Source: Streptomyces pyxinae
GTDB taxonomy: Bacteria; Actinomycetota; Actinomycetes; Streptomycetales; Streptomycetaceae
Reading direction: 5' to 3'
Length of the DNA: 64,000 nt
NCBI RefSeq assembly: GCF_024756275.1
Contig: NZ_JANUGQ010000001.1
Location: forward strand, 186,001-250,000
Position 1 is the stretch's first letter; each line of letters starts with the position of its first letter. A program made the position numbers and the translations under genes. The notes under the pieces were generated by a model. That model did no database searches, was not told where the DNA came from, and worked only from the letters and a program-made list of their open reading frames with translations. Positions 50,345 to 58,959 of this stretch are shown here, in pieces.

Positions 50345-50345
50345 T
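50309..50345 (+). repeat. attR: second copy of the 37-bp tRNA-Arg repeat
   Basis: Identical to 31852-31888. The bases just before it (CTGTCCGC) do not continue the tRNA, so this is only the 3' part of the gene and marks the right boundary of an island of about 18.5 kb. Confidence 0.92.
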
Positions 50346-50362
50346 TCGCGAGAAGTGCCAAG

Positions 50363-50400
50363 AAAGGCGCTGATCGGCAGAAATGCCGATCAGCGCCTTT
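50363..50400 (+). terminator. Probable original terminator of the tRNA-Arg gene
   Basis: AAAGGCGCTGATCGGCA and TGCCGATCAGCGCCTTT pair perfectly (17 bp) around a GAAA loop, then CTT. It starts 18 bp after the end of attR. It serves no upstream gene at its present location, so it was most likely the tRNA terminator before insertion. Confidence 0.85.
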
Positions 50401-50573
50401 CTTGCACCTACCGAAACGCAAGCGACTCTGCTGTCCGTCGCTCCCTCACAACCTGCCGCACCCCGCGCACCAGCCCCGGCTGTTTCGGCGCACGCGTTCA
50501 CCCGCATCGGCCCCCTCACACCGGGCACTTGATCACCGCAGCAGCATTCCGGCACCGTCGACCTGACGCGTCG

Positions 50574-51599
50574 TCAGTTCACCGAGCGCCGATCTGTGGG
50601 GCGCACGCGCGGCTCTTGGCGTTCATGAGGCACGGTCTGCGTGGGCAGCCACTCCAGGTGCTGACCGTGCGGGCCGGTGCGGGCGAGCGGGTGCTCGTTC
50701 AGGGCGAGGGTGAACAGCAGGCTGTCGGGACCGGGGCCGGGCGGCAGCCGGCGGTCCACGGCGGGGAGGGTGCCCGGGGCCTCGTTGGAGATCCAGGGGC
50801 AGCCCAGCTCCCGCATGGTGGCGGTGAAGGTCTCGCGTTCCTCGGGTGGCAGGTAGGCGAGGACCGCGCTGTGGAGGACGACCGGGGTGGCGCCCGCCGG
50901 GGCGGCGGCGACCAGGTCGCGGACGGTCTCGTTGAGGTCGCCGCGGACCAGCACCGGGGGCTCGGCCCGCGCGATCCGCACGGCGTCCCGCAGCCGGGCC
51001 AGGCGCTGGTGCTGCTCGGGCCAGACCAGGCACTCCAGCCAGCGCGTGTCCCGGGGATCGGCCACATCGAGCGGGTTCAGATCGGCACCGGCCCGCCAGG
51101 CGATCTCCGGCAGCCGGGCGGGCAGCGGAACGGCGCCGGCCGTGCCGCACTCCAGGACGACCGGGCTGTCCGGGGGGCCCAACGTGTCTCCCCCGTCGTA
51201 GCGGTAGCGGTAGCGATCGGGGTAGAGGCAGAGACCGGCCGAGGCACCGACCTCGATGAGCGCCAGCGGCTGGGGCAGCCGGGCCAGCACGGGGAGCAGG
51301 ACGGAGCACCGGCCCGGCTCGTTGGTCTGGGTCCGCCTCTCCAGCATCGTGGCGCGCACCCGGGCCCAGTGGGCGGTGGTCCACTCCCGGAAGGCGGCGA
51401 AGCCGTCGACGGGGCCGTCCAGATAGCGCACCGCGGCCAGCAGCAGGTTGGGCTGCCGCTTGTCCGCCGGGAGTTGGTCGATCAGCGCCAGCAGGGGTGG
51501 GGCGTCGGCGATCGCGGCGGTCAGCCGCTCGTACGCCGGGGAGTGGCCCCGCGCCTCCATCGCCGCGAACCGCCGGTACCGCTCCGCCGTGTCCACCAC
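50574..51599 (-). CDS. DUF2332 family protein
   Basis: The 341-residue protein matches the actinobacterial DUF2332 family: N-terminal ERYRRFAAMEARGHSPAYE, middle LALIEVGASAGLCLYPDRY (a SAM-methyltransferase-like glycine loop), and VVLHSAVLAYLPPEER. The fold is probably Rossmann-like; no activity is established that I know of. Start GTG 51599 (another GTG directly precedes it). It is the first chromosomal gene right of the island and is separated from the NRPS operon by a terminator. Confidence 0.85.
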   Translation of the reverse strand: MVDTAERYRRFAAMEARGHSPAYERLTAAIADAPPLLALIDQLPADKRQPNLLLAAVRYLDGPVDGFAAFREWTTAHWARVRATMLERRTQTNEPGRCSVLLPVLARLPQPLALIEVGASAGLCLYPDRYRYRYDGGDTLGPPDSPVVLECGTAGAVPLPARLPEIAWRAGADLNPLDVADPRDTRWLECLVWPEQHQRLARLRDAVRIARAEPPVLVRGDLNETVRDLVAAAPAGATPVVLHSAVLAYLPPEERETFTATMRELGCPWISNEAPGTLPAVDRRLPPGPGPDSLLFTLALNEHPLARTGPHGQHLEWLPTQTVPHERQEPRVRPTDRRSVN

Positions 51600-51696
51600 C
51601 GCGCCCCTTTCCGCCGACCGTACGGCAGCTTAGGCCACCGCACTCGGCTCGCCCGGGCCGGTGGCCGAGCCGCCTCACCGGGGTGGATGGGCGGCG

Positions 51697-51734
51697 CGGA
51701 GCCCGCCGGGTCCGGGGGGATCGGGCGGGCTCCG
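51697..51734 (-). terminator. Terminator of the NRPS operon
   Basis: CGGAGCCCGCC (51697-51707) pairs with GGCGGGCTCCG (51724-51734), 14 bp after the stop of the last NRPS gene. Confidence 0.8.
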
Positions 51735-51748
51735 GGGTGGTGGGGTGA

Positions 51749-54700
51749 TCAGGGGGCGGGGGGTCGGGTCATGGTGGCGAGGGTGGTGCGCCAGTCCTCG
51801 CCGGGGTGCGGGTGGAGGGCGGGGGCGAGGTGGTCGGCGCGGTAGTGCCAGGGGTGGTCGAGGTCCTGGGGGACCTGGTCGGTCTCGTGGATCTCGCTCG
51901 TACTGCCGAGCAGGCGGGCCAGTTCGGCGGCGAGGTCGCGCCAGGCCACATGGCCGCCGACGGCGTTGGCCACGCCGGTCACGGGGGCGTCCAGGCAGGA
52001 GACCACGGCGCGGGCCAGGGCGGCGGCGTGCACCCAGGGCGCCCCGTACCAGGGGCGGCCGGCGGCGCCGGGGCGGGGGACGACCAGAGGCCGGCCCTCG
52101 GCCGCGGCCTGGTACAGGGAGCCGGTGGCGCCCCAGCGGAGCTGGTCGCGGAGGCGGTCGTGGGCGCCCCAGACCAGCGGGGCGCGTACGGCCCGGGCGG
52201 CGCCCCGGCCCTCGGTGCCGGCCGCGCGCAACAGCAGGGCCTCGCAGTCGCGTTTGGCCCGGCCGTAGGGGCTGAGCGGTTCGGCGGCGGGGGTGTCCTC
52301 GGTGATCTCGTCCGGGCCGGGGTGGCCGTAGGCGTCGACGCTGCTGACGAAGACGAACGGGCCCCGCCGCCAGGCACCGGCCATCGCCGCCATGGCCGCG
52401 AGGTCGGTGTCGTGGCGGGTGAAGGTGCAGGCGGCGTGGACGACGGCGTCCGCCTCGCGCACCGCGGCGCGCAGCCCGTCCGGGTCCGCGAGGTCGCCCT
52501 CCAGGACGTCCACGCCGTCCAGGCCCGCCGCGGCGATCAGATGGGCCGACTCGGGGCGGGCCAGGGCGAGCACCGGGCGGCCCCGGGCGGCGAGTTCGCG
52601 CAGGACGAAGGTGCCGACCCCACCGGTGGCCCCGGTGACCAGGACCGCGCCCGTACGGGGGCGCCGGGGCCGGGTCGCGGTGGGCGCGGCCGCCGCGCGT
52701 TCGGCTGCCCGGGTGGCGAGCAGGGCGGTGAGCGCCCGGGGGGTGCGGGCCTGGAGGACGTCGAGCCCGGTGAGTGGCAGGCGCAGGGCCTCCCGCAGCC
52801 GTTCGGCCAGCCGGACGGCGGTCAGCGAGCCGCCGCCCAGGGCGAAGAAGTCGTCGTCCGGGCCGGGGGCGCGGCCGAGCAGGGTCCGGAAGCCCTCGGT
52901 GACGGCCTCGGCGGCCGGGCCGGTCGGCGCGGGGGCGGCGGGCAGGCCCGGAAGGGCGGTGCGGTCCGGGTCGCCGCCGGGCGTACGGGGCAGGGCGTCC
53001 AGCAGCGTGACCGCGGCCGGCAGCCGGTCCTCCGGAAGCCGGCCGCGCAGAAAGGCGCGCAGCTCGGCGGGCGGGGGGCCGGAGACGCCTCGTAGCACGG
53101 CGTACGCCAGCAGGGGACCGCCGTCCGGGTGGACCACGGCGGCCTCGGCGACGGCCGGATGGGAGAGCAGCGCCTCCTCGGCCGGGTGGCGGGCGGCGAG
53201 GGAGTACGCGGAGGAAGCGGCGGCGGGCAGCCGGGAGAGCGGCAGCGACGGGTCGGCGGCCACGGCGGCGAGCAGGGCGGCGTGCGCGGCACCGAGCGCG
53301 GCGGCGGTCGCCTCGTCCAGCGCCGCCCCGTGCCGGACGACGGCGGCCGGCCGGTCGGTGTCCCGCAGCGCGAAGGTGAGGTCGAACTTGACGTCACCGG
53401 TGGCGATGTCGACGTACTCCGCCGTACAGCCGGGCAGCCGCAGCACGGTGGGCTCACCGAGGACATCGGCGGTGCAGCGGACCAGCGCCGTGCCGTCGGG
53501 GTCGCGGGCGGTGGCGCCGAGCCGTTCCAGGACCAGGTCGAACGGGACGTCGCCGTGTTCCTGGGCGGTCAGCTGGGCGTCCCGTACCCGCTCCAGCAGG
53601 GTGGTGAAGGACGGGTCACCGGAGAGGTCCACCCGGATCGGCAGGGTGTTGACGCACAGTCCGACCAGGCCGCGCATGCCGCTGCCCCTGCGGTGGGTAC
53701 CGGCGACGCCGATCAGCAGGTCGTCCTCGCCGGTGAGCCGGTGCAGGGTGGCGAAGGCCGCGGCGAGGGCGAGGGTGAACAGGGTGGCCCGGTGCCGGGT
53801 GCCGAGCGCGCGCAGGGCCTCGGGCAGCCCGTCCGCCAGGGGGTGGACGGCGGTCCCGGCGGCCCCGGGCGCCCCGGGCGCCGGGCGGGGCAGCCGGACG
53901 GGCGCGGCGCCCGCCAGCCGCCCGGTCCAGTGGCGCAGCCCGTCCGTGTGCGCGGCGGCGCTCTCGCGGCGGGCGTGGTCGGCGTACGAGGGCGGCCGCT
54001 GCTCCAGCCCGGGTTCGCCACCGTGGCGTGCGGCGGTGTACAGGGCGGTCAGCTCGGTGGCCACCGTCGCGAGGGAGGCGCCGTCGACGCTTATGTGGTG
54101 GAAGGTCAGCAGAACCGTGTGGTCCCGCTCCCCGTGCCGCAGGACCAGGGCCCGGGGCAGGGCGCCGGCGGCGAGATCGAAGGGGCGCCGCGCCTCCTCG
54201 GCCAGCCGGGCCGGGGCGGTGGCCTCGGGGCACTCCTCGACGGTGAGCGCGAGCCGGTCGGGGGCGGGCAGCGTCTGCTGGCTGGGCTCGCCGTCGTGCT
54301 CCGCGAACCGGGTGCGCAGCGCGGTGTGGCGGCGGACCACGGCGGTCAGCGCGGCAGCGAGGGCGTCGAGGTCGAGCGGCCCGCGCAACCGGGTGGCGAA
54401 GGGGACGCTGTACGCCGCCCCGGCGCCGCCCAGGCGGTCCATCAGCCACATCCGGCGCTGGGCGTGGGAGAGGGGCACCGGCCCGGTGGACGCGGACGCC
54501 GGAGCGGTGTTCGCGGAGGTGGTGTTCATGGGGGTGGTGTCGGCAGTGGGCCCGTCGGCCCCGGAGGGCCCGGCGGCTCCGGGGGCGGTGTCCGGAGGGG
54601 CGGCGGAGGTGGTGGACCCGAGCTCGGTGGGCCCCGTGGACGTGGTGGATCCCGTGGACGTGGTGGATCCCGTAGATCCGGTGGGACCCGTAGTCCCGGA

Positions 54701-54820
54701 GGCCGCGCCGGGGCGGGCGGCAGCGCGGGCCCGGGCCCGGCGGAGCAGTTCCTCCTGGCGGGCGGTGGTCGAGGCCGGGACCGAGGCCGAGGGGGTGGCG
54801 GGGGTGATGTCAGCGGCCAT
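51749..54820 (-). CDS. NRPS: C domain, adenylation C-terminal remnant, PCP, terminal SDR-type domain
   Basis: The 1023-residue protein starts with a low-complexity Ser/Thr/Pro linker (about 40-115). A condensation domain follows (LSHAQRRMWLMDRL, HHISVDGAS active-site HHxxxDG, and GLVGLCVNTLPIRV). The next about 120 residues (SHPAVAEAAVVHPDGGPLLAY ... LPRTPGGDPDRTAL) match only the small C-terminal subdomain of an A domain; the ATP-binding core is missing. Then a carrier domain (DDDFFALGGGSLTAVRL) and an SDR domain (LVTGATGGVGTFVLRELA, VSSVDAYG, Tyr-x3-Lys in YGRAK). The chain may be released reductively or modified by the SDR. Start overlaps the preceding gene by 11 bp. Confidence 0.88.
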   Translation of the reverse strand: MAADITPATPSASVPASTTARQEELLRRARARAAARPGAASGTTGPTGSTGSTTSTGSTTSTGPTELGSTTSAAPPDTAPGAAGPSGADGPTADTTPMNTTSANTAPASASTGPVPLSHAQRRMWLMDRLGGAGAAYSVPFATRLRGPLDLDALAAALTAVVRRHTALRTRFAEHDGEPSQQTLPAPDRLALTVEECPEATAPARLAEEARRPFDLAAGALPRALVLRHGERDHTVLLTFHHISVDGASLATVATELTALYTAARHGGEPGLEQRPPSYADHARRESAAAHTDGLRHWTGRLAGAAPVRLPRPAPGAPGAAGTAVHPLADGLPEALRALGTRHRATLFTLALAAAFATLHRLTGEDDLLIGVAGTHRRGSGMRGLVGLCVNTLPIRVDLSGDPSFTTLLERVRDAQLTAQEHGDVPFDLVLERLGATARDPDGTALVRCTADVLGEPTVLRLPGCTAEYVDIATGDVKFDLTFALRDTDRPAAVVRHGAALDEATAAALGAAHAALLAAVAADPSLPLSRLPAAASSAYSLAARHPAEEALLSHPAVAEAAVVHPDGGPLLAYAVLRGVSGPPPAELRAFLRGRLPEDRLPAAVTLLDALPRTPGGDPDRTALPGLPAAPAPTGPAAEAVTEGFRTLLGRAPGPDDDFFALGGGSLTAVRLAERLREALRLPLTGLDVLQARTPRALTALLATRAAERAAAAPTATRPRRPRTGAVLVTGATGGVGTFVLRELAARGRPVLALARPESAHLIAAAGLDGVDVLEGDLADPDGLRAAVREADAVVHAACTFTRHDTDLAAMAAMAGAWRRGPFVFVSSVDAYGHPGPDEITEDTPAAEPLSPYGRAKRDCEALLLRAAGTEGRGAARAVRAPLVWGAHDRLRDQLRWGATGSLYQAAAEGRPLVVPRPGAAGRPWYGAPWVHAAALARAVVSCLDAPVTGVANAVGGHVAWRDLAAELARLLGSTSEIHETDQVPQDLDHPWHYRADHLAPALHPHPGEDWRTTLATMTRPPAP

Positions 54821-56912
54821 CGGTGGGCTCCGGGGTGTTGATGTCGGTGTCGGTGGACGGGGTGGAGTGGTGCGTGCTGTCGGTGGACGGGGCGGGATGG
54901 GCGCTGTCGGTGGACGAGGCCGGGTGGGTGGTGTGGGCAGACGAGGCCGGGCGGGGGGTGTCCGTGTACGGGTCGGGGTGGACGGTGTCGGTGGCCGGGG
55001 CCGGGGCCGGGTGGAGGGTGTCGGTGTACGGGTCGGGGTGGGCGGCCAGCAGGGCTTGTTCGAGCAGGGCGGCGTGCGCGGCCAGCGTGGGAGCGGCGAA
55101 GAAGTCGGCCAGGGCCAGTTCGACGCCCAGTTCCTCGCGGAGGTCGTCGGCCACGCCCATGGCGAGCAGCGAGTGGCCGCCGAGGGCGAGGAAGTCGGCG
55201 TCGGGGCTGGTCACCTCCGTGCCGAGGGCCCGCGACCAGATGTCCGCGACCGCCTGCTGGAGCGGGGTCAGCGCGGTGGCGGCGGGGGTGCCGTCTTCCG
55301 TCCCCGCGTCGAACAGGCCGGCCAGCGCCCGCCGGTCGACCTTGCCGGACGAGGTGAGCGGCAGCCGGTCGACGACCAGCAGTTCGTCCGGGACCAAGTG
55401 GGCTGGGAGCGTGGCGGCGAGCCGTTCGCGGAGGACGGCGGCGCGCGGGACGGGCCCGGCCGCCGGGACGACGCAGCCGGCCAGCCGGGCGTCGTCCGGC
55501 GTGGGGCGGTGCACGGTGACGGCCGCCTCGGCCACCTCCGGCTGCTCGCGCAGGGCGTGCTCGATCTCGCCCGGTTCGATCCGGTGGCCGCGCACCTTCA
55601 CCTGGTCGTCCAGCCGGCCGTGGAAGAGAAGGACGCCGTCGGGGCGGGCCGACACCAGGTCGCCGGTGCGGTAGCGGCGCCCCGTGGCGGGGTCGTCCAG
55701 GAACCGCTCGGCGGTGAGGTCGGGGCGGCCGACATAGCCGGAGGACAGCCGGCTGCCACCGATCCACAACTCGCCGCGCGCACCGGCGGGGACGGGCCGG
55801 CCGGCCTCGTCCAGGATGTGGAGGGTGGCGCCGGCGACGGGACGGCCAATGGGCACCTGGCCGTCGCAGTCCGCGTCGGTGACCCGGTGGGCGGTGGCGA
55901 AGGTGGTCGCCTCCGTGGGGCCGTATCCGTTGACCAACTCCAGCCAGGGGAAGGCCCGCAGCACCTCACGGGCTGGCCGGGCGGCCAGTGCCTCGCCGCC
56001 CACCACCACACCGCGCAGCAGCGAGAAGATCCGGGAGCGGCGGGCGGCGAGCCGGTGGAAGAGGGCCGTGGTGAGGAAGGCCACCGTGACGCCGTGCCGT
56101 TCCACCTGCTGGGCCAGGTCCTCGAAGGAGGGCCGGTCGACCGTGCAGACCACCACGGCGGCGCCGTTGGCGAGGGCGCCCCACACCTCGAAGGTGGAGG
56201 CGTCGAAGGTGGCCGGCGAGTGGAACAGCACCCGGTCGCGCGGGGTCAGCGTCACGAACTCCGGCTCGCTGAGCAGTTCGGCGGCCGCGCGGTGCGGGAC
56301 GGCGACGCCCTTGGGCCGGCCGGTGGAGCCGGAGGTGAACATGATGAAGGCGGTGGCGTCCGGGGCCGGTTCGGCCGGTCCCGGGTCCTCGGCGGCCGGC
56401 AGGTCGAGCCGGGGCAGCCGCAGCACCGGTCCGGAGAGCCCGGCCGACTCCAGCAGCTTGCCGTCACCGGCGATCAGGGTCACCCCGGCGTCGGCGGCCA
56501 TGGCCTCGGTACGCGGGCGCGGATGCGCCGGGTCGAGCGGTACGCACACGGCGCCCGCCCACCACAGGGCGAGCTGGGCGACCACCGTCCCGACCGACCG
56601 GGGCATCAGCAGGCCGACCGGGTCACCGGGAGCGACCCCGTGTTCCCGCAGGTGTCCGGCGAGTGCCCGGGCGGCGGCGACCAGCCGGGCGTAGGTGAGC
56701 GTGGTGTCCCCGTCGACCACGGCCAGGGCGTCCGGGGTCCGGGCGGCCTGCCGGGCCACCAGGGCGGGCAGGGTCCGGGGGGCGTCCCCGGGGGCGGTGA
56801 CGGGCACGGTGCTCTCCTCATGCGTACGCGTACGGGTATCTGTACGGGGCCCGGCCGGGCCGCGATCGGCGGTACGGGCGGGGGTGGGGGCAGGGGCGGG
56901 AGCGGCCGGCAT
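54810..56912 (-). CDS. NRPS: adenylation-PCP didomain
   Basis: The 700-residue protein has an A domain with FTSGSTGRPKGV (A3), NGYGPTEATTFA (A5), YRTGDLV (A7), GRLDDQVKVRGHRIEPGEIE (A8) and SSGKVDRR (A10 Lys), then a carrier domain (FLALGGHSLLAMG). Reading the pocket by eye gives D-A-F-F-V-G-G-T-F-K, close to the valine/branched-chain type. The last 75 residues are a Pro/Thr/His/Asp-rich tail of near-repeats (HPDPYTDT, HPASSTDS), perhaps a docking linker. No condensation domain. ATG follows the preceding stop by one base, with GGAGGGG upstream. Confidence 0.92.
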   Translation of the reverse strand: MPAAPAPAPTPARTADRGPAGPRTDTRTRTHEESTVPVTAPGDAPRTLPALVARQAARTPDALAVVDGDTTLTYARLVAAARALAGHLREHGVAPGDPVGLLMPRSVGTVVAQLALWWAGAVCVPLDPAHPRPRTEAMAADAGVTLIAGDGKLLESAGLSGPVLRLPRLDLPAAEDPGPAEPAPDATAFIMFTSGSTGRPKGVAVPHRAAAELLSEPEFVTLTPRDRVLFHSPATFDASTFEVWGALANGAAVVVCTVDRPSFEDLAQQVERHGVTVAFLTTALFHRLAARRSRIFSLLRGVVVGGEALAARPAREVLRAFPWLELVNGYGPTEATTFATAHRVTDADCDGQVPIGRPVAGATLHILDEAGRPVPAGARGELWIGGSRLSSGYVGRPDLTAERFLDDPATGRRYRTGDLVSARPDGVLLFHGRLDDQVKVRGHRIEPGEIEHALREQPEVAEAAVTVHRPTPDDARLAGCVVPAAGPVPRAAVLRERLAATLPAHLVPDELLVVDRLPLTSSGKVDRRALAGLFDAGTEDGTPAATALTPLQQAVADIWSRALGTEVTSPDADFLALGGHSLLAMGVADDLREELGVELALADFFAAPTLAAHAALLEQALLAAHPDPYTDTLHPAPAPATDTVHPDPYTDTPRPASSAHTTHPASSTDSAHPAPSTDSTHHSTPSTDTDINTPEPTDGR

Positions 56913-56913
56913 C

Positions 56914-58959
56914 TCAGGTCCCCTCCGGTCGCCGGCCGGCGCCGCGCTCGTCCACCAGGGCGGCGACCGACCGCAGCCCGGGGGCGCGCAGCACCTCCGG
57001 GGCGCGGAGCCGTATCCCGGCCTCCCGCCGGATCACCGTCAGCAGCCGGGCGACGAGGAGCGAGGTGCCACCGGCGGCGGCGAAGTCGTCGTCGAGGGTG
57101 AGGTCCGGGCGGCCGAGGAGATCGCGTACGGCGGTGAGCACCAGCCGCTCGCCGGACGTGCCGTCCACCGGGGTGACGCCACTTCCACCGGCCGGTCCGC
57201 CGGTCGATCCGCCGGCCGGCCCGCCGATCGGGGCGGGCGTGGCGGCGAGCCGGGCCAGTTCGGCGCGGTCCACCTTGCCGTTGGCGTCCAGCGGAAAGGC
57301 GTCGGTGATCCGCACGGTGCCGGGCACCGCCTGCTCGGGCAGCCAGGCGCGTACGGCGGCGACCAGGGCGTCCTCGGTGGGCGTGGCGCCGGGGGCCGGG
57401 CGGACATGGGCGACCAGCCGGGCCGGGCCGCCGCCCGAGGCACCCGGGAGGTCCGGGGCGTCCTGGGTGCGGACCGCGGTGACGACGGCGGAGTGGACGT
57501 CCGGGTTCTCTTCGAAAGCGGCCTCGACTTCGGCGGGTTCGATCCGTACGCCGCTGATCTTGACCTGGTCGTCCAGCCGGCCGAGGAACTCCAGCAGCCC
57601 GTCGGGGCGCATCCGCACCCGGTCGCCGGTGCGGTAGACGCGGTCCACCCGGGACGGGACCGGGGACGACCCCAGGGGCGGGACGGACCGGGCAGGCCCG
57701 GCCGACTCCGCCGGTCCGGCCGACTCCGCTGGTCCGGCCAACTCTTCCGGCGGGGTGGTGAAGCGGCGGGCAGTCAGCTCCGGGTCGAGATAGCCGAGCG
57801 CCAGGCCCGTGCCGCCGATGCGCAGTTCACCCTCCTCGCCGATGGCGACCGGCCGGCCGTCGGGGTCGGTGACGACGACGGTGACGCCCGGGAGCGGCCG
57901 GCCGATCGGGGGCGCGGCCGACGGGTCGGCGGGGCGGTCGGCGGCCCGCATGGCGTGGGTGGTGGTGACGACGGTGGCCTCGGCGGGGCCGTACGCGTTG
58001 TGGACGGTGGCGGTCACATCGGCGCCGGGCCTGCGGCGCATCCGGTCACCGCCGGCGATCAGATGGCGGAGCGCCAGTCCGGCGGGCCAGGGCAGGTCGA
58101 GCAAGGGCTCGACCATGGGCGTGGCCGCGACGCAGACCGTGACTCCGGCCGTGCGCCACCAGTCGGTGAGGACGGCGGGGTCCCAGCGGACGTCGTCCGG
58201 GGCGGGCACCAGGGTCGCGCCCGAGGTCAGACCGGCCCACAGCTCCATCAGGTGCGGGTCGAAGGCGACGCCGATCAGCAGCGACTGCCGCTCCCCGGGG
58301 ACGAGTCCGGTCTCCGCGCGGTACCAGTCGAGCACGGCGCCGAGGGCGGTTTCCGCGACGGCCACGGCCTTGGGGCGGCCGGTGGAACCGGAGGTGAGCA
58401 CCGCGTAGAAGGTGCCGTCGGGGGCGCGCCGGGCACCGGGGGCGGGGCGGGCGAAGGCCGCGACGACGGTGGCCGGTGCGTTGGCACCCCGGTCGGGCAG
58501 CTCCAGTTTCCGCTGCTCGGCCTCCCGGTACCGGGGCGGCAGGGTGGCCGGCTCCCCGATCAGACAGACGACATCGAGGTCCTCGGTGACGGCCTCGGTG
58601 CGGCGGGCCCCGGGGCGCGGGCCGAGCGGCAGATACACCGCGCCGATCCGGGCCAGCGCGACGGCGGTGACCACCAGGGCGGCGGACCGGTCGAGGCAGA
58701 CGCCGACCAGGTCTCTGGGACGCACCCGGTCACCCAGGGTGCCGACCATCTCGTCAGCAAACGAGGCGAGTTGGCGGTACGTCCAGGTGTGCGGGCCGTC
58801 GCTGATCGCGGGGGCGTCCGGGGTACGGCGTACCCACTCCTCGAAACGGGCGAGCACCTCCGGCGCGGAGGCCGGAGCGGCGGGCCCGTGCGCGATGGCG
58901 AGCGGGGCGGACTGAGCCTTCCGGACGGGCTGAGCGGTCTGAGCGGTCTGGGTCATCAC
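56914..58959 (-). CDS. NRPS: adenylation-PCP didomain
   Basis: The 681-residue protein has an A domain with LTSGSTGRPKAV, HNAYGPAEATVV, YRTGDRV, GRLDDQVKISGVRIEP and ANGKVDR (A10), and a carrier domain (DDDFAAAGGTSLLVARL) whose Ser is present but whose core reads AGGTS instead of LGGHS. Pocket residues read by eye D-P-M-V-I-G-A-V-V-K fit no code I know. A Ser/Ala/Gly/Pro insert (GPAESAGPAESAGPA) interrupts the domain before A7. Start GTG 58959 or ATG 58956, overlapping the previous stop. Confidence 0.92.
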   Translation of the reverse strand: MMTQTAQTAQPVRKAQSAPLAIAHGPAAPASAPEVLARFEEWVRRTPDAPAISDGPHTWTYRQLASFADEMVGTLGDRVRPRDLVGVCLDRSAALVVTAVALARIGAVYLPLGPRPGARRTEAVTEDLDVVCLIGEPATLPPRYREAEQRKLELPDRGANAPATVVAAFARPAPGARRAPDGTFYAVLTSGSTGRPKAVAVAETALGAVLDWYRAETGLVPGERQSLLIGVAFDPHLMELWAGLTSGATLVPAPDDVRWDPAVLTDWWRTAGVTVCVAATPMVEPLLDLPWPAGLALRHLIAGGDRMRRRPGADVTATVHNAYGPAEATVVTTTHAMRAADRPADPSAAPPIGRPLPGVTVVVTDPDGRPVAIGEEGELRIGGTGLALGYLDPELTARRFTTPPEELAGPAESAGPAESAGPARSVPPLGSSPVPSRVDRVYRTGDRVRMRPDGLLEFLGRLDDQVKISGVRIEPAEVEAAFEENPDVHSAVVTAVRTQDAPDLPGASGGGPARLVAHVRPAPGATPTEDALVAAVRAWLPEQAVPGTVRITDAFPLDANGKVDRAELARLAATPAPIGGPAGGSTGGPAGGSGVTPVDGTSGERLVLTAVRDLLGRPDLTLDDDFAAAGGTSLLVARLLTVIRREAGIRLRAPEVLRAPGLRSVAALVDERGAGRRPEGT

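Noticed and set aside
50309..50345. A second tRNA-Arg gene
   Set aside because: Only the 3' half is present; the 5' acceptor strand, D-arm and anticodon 5' stem are missing.
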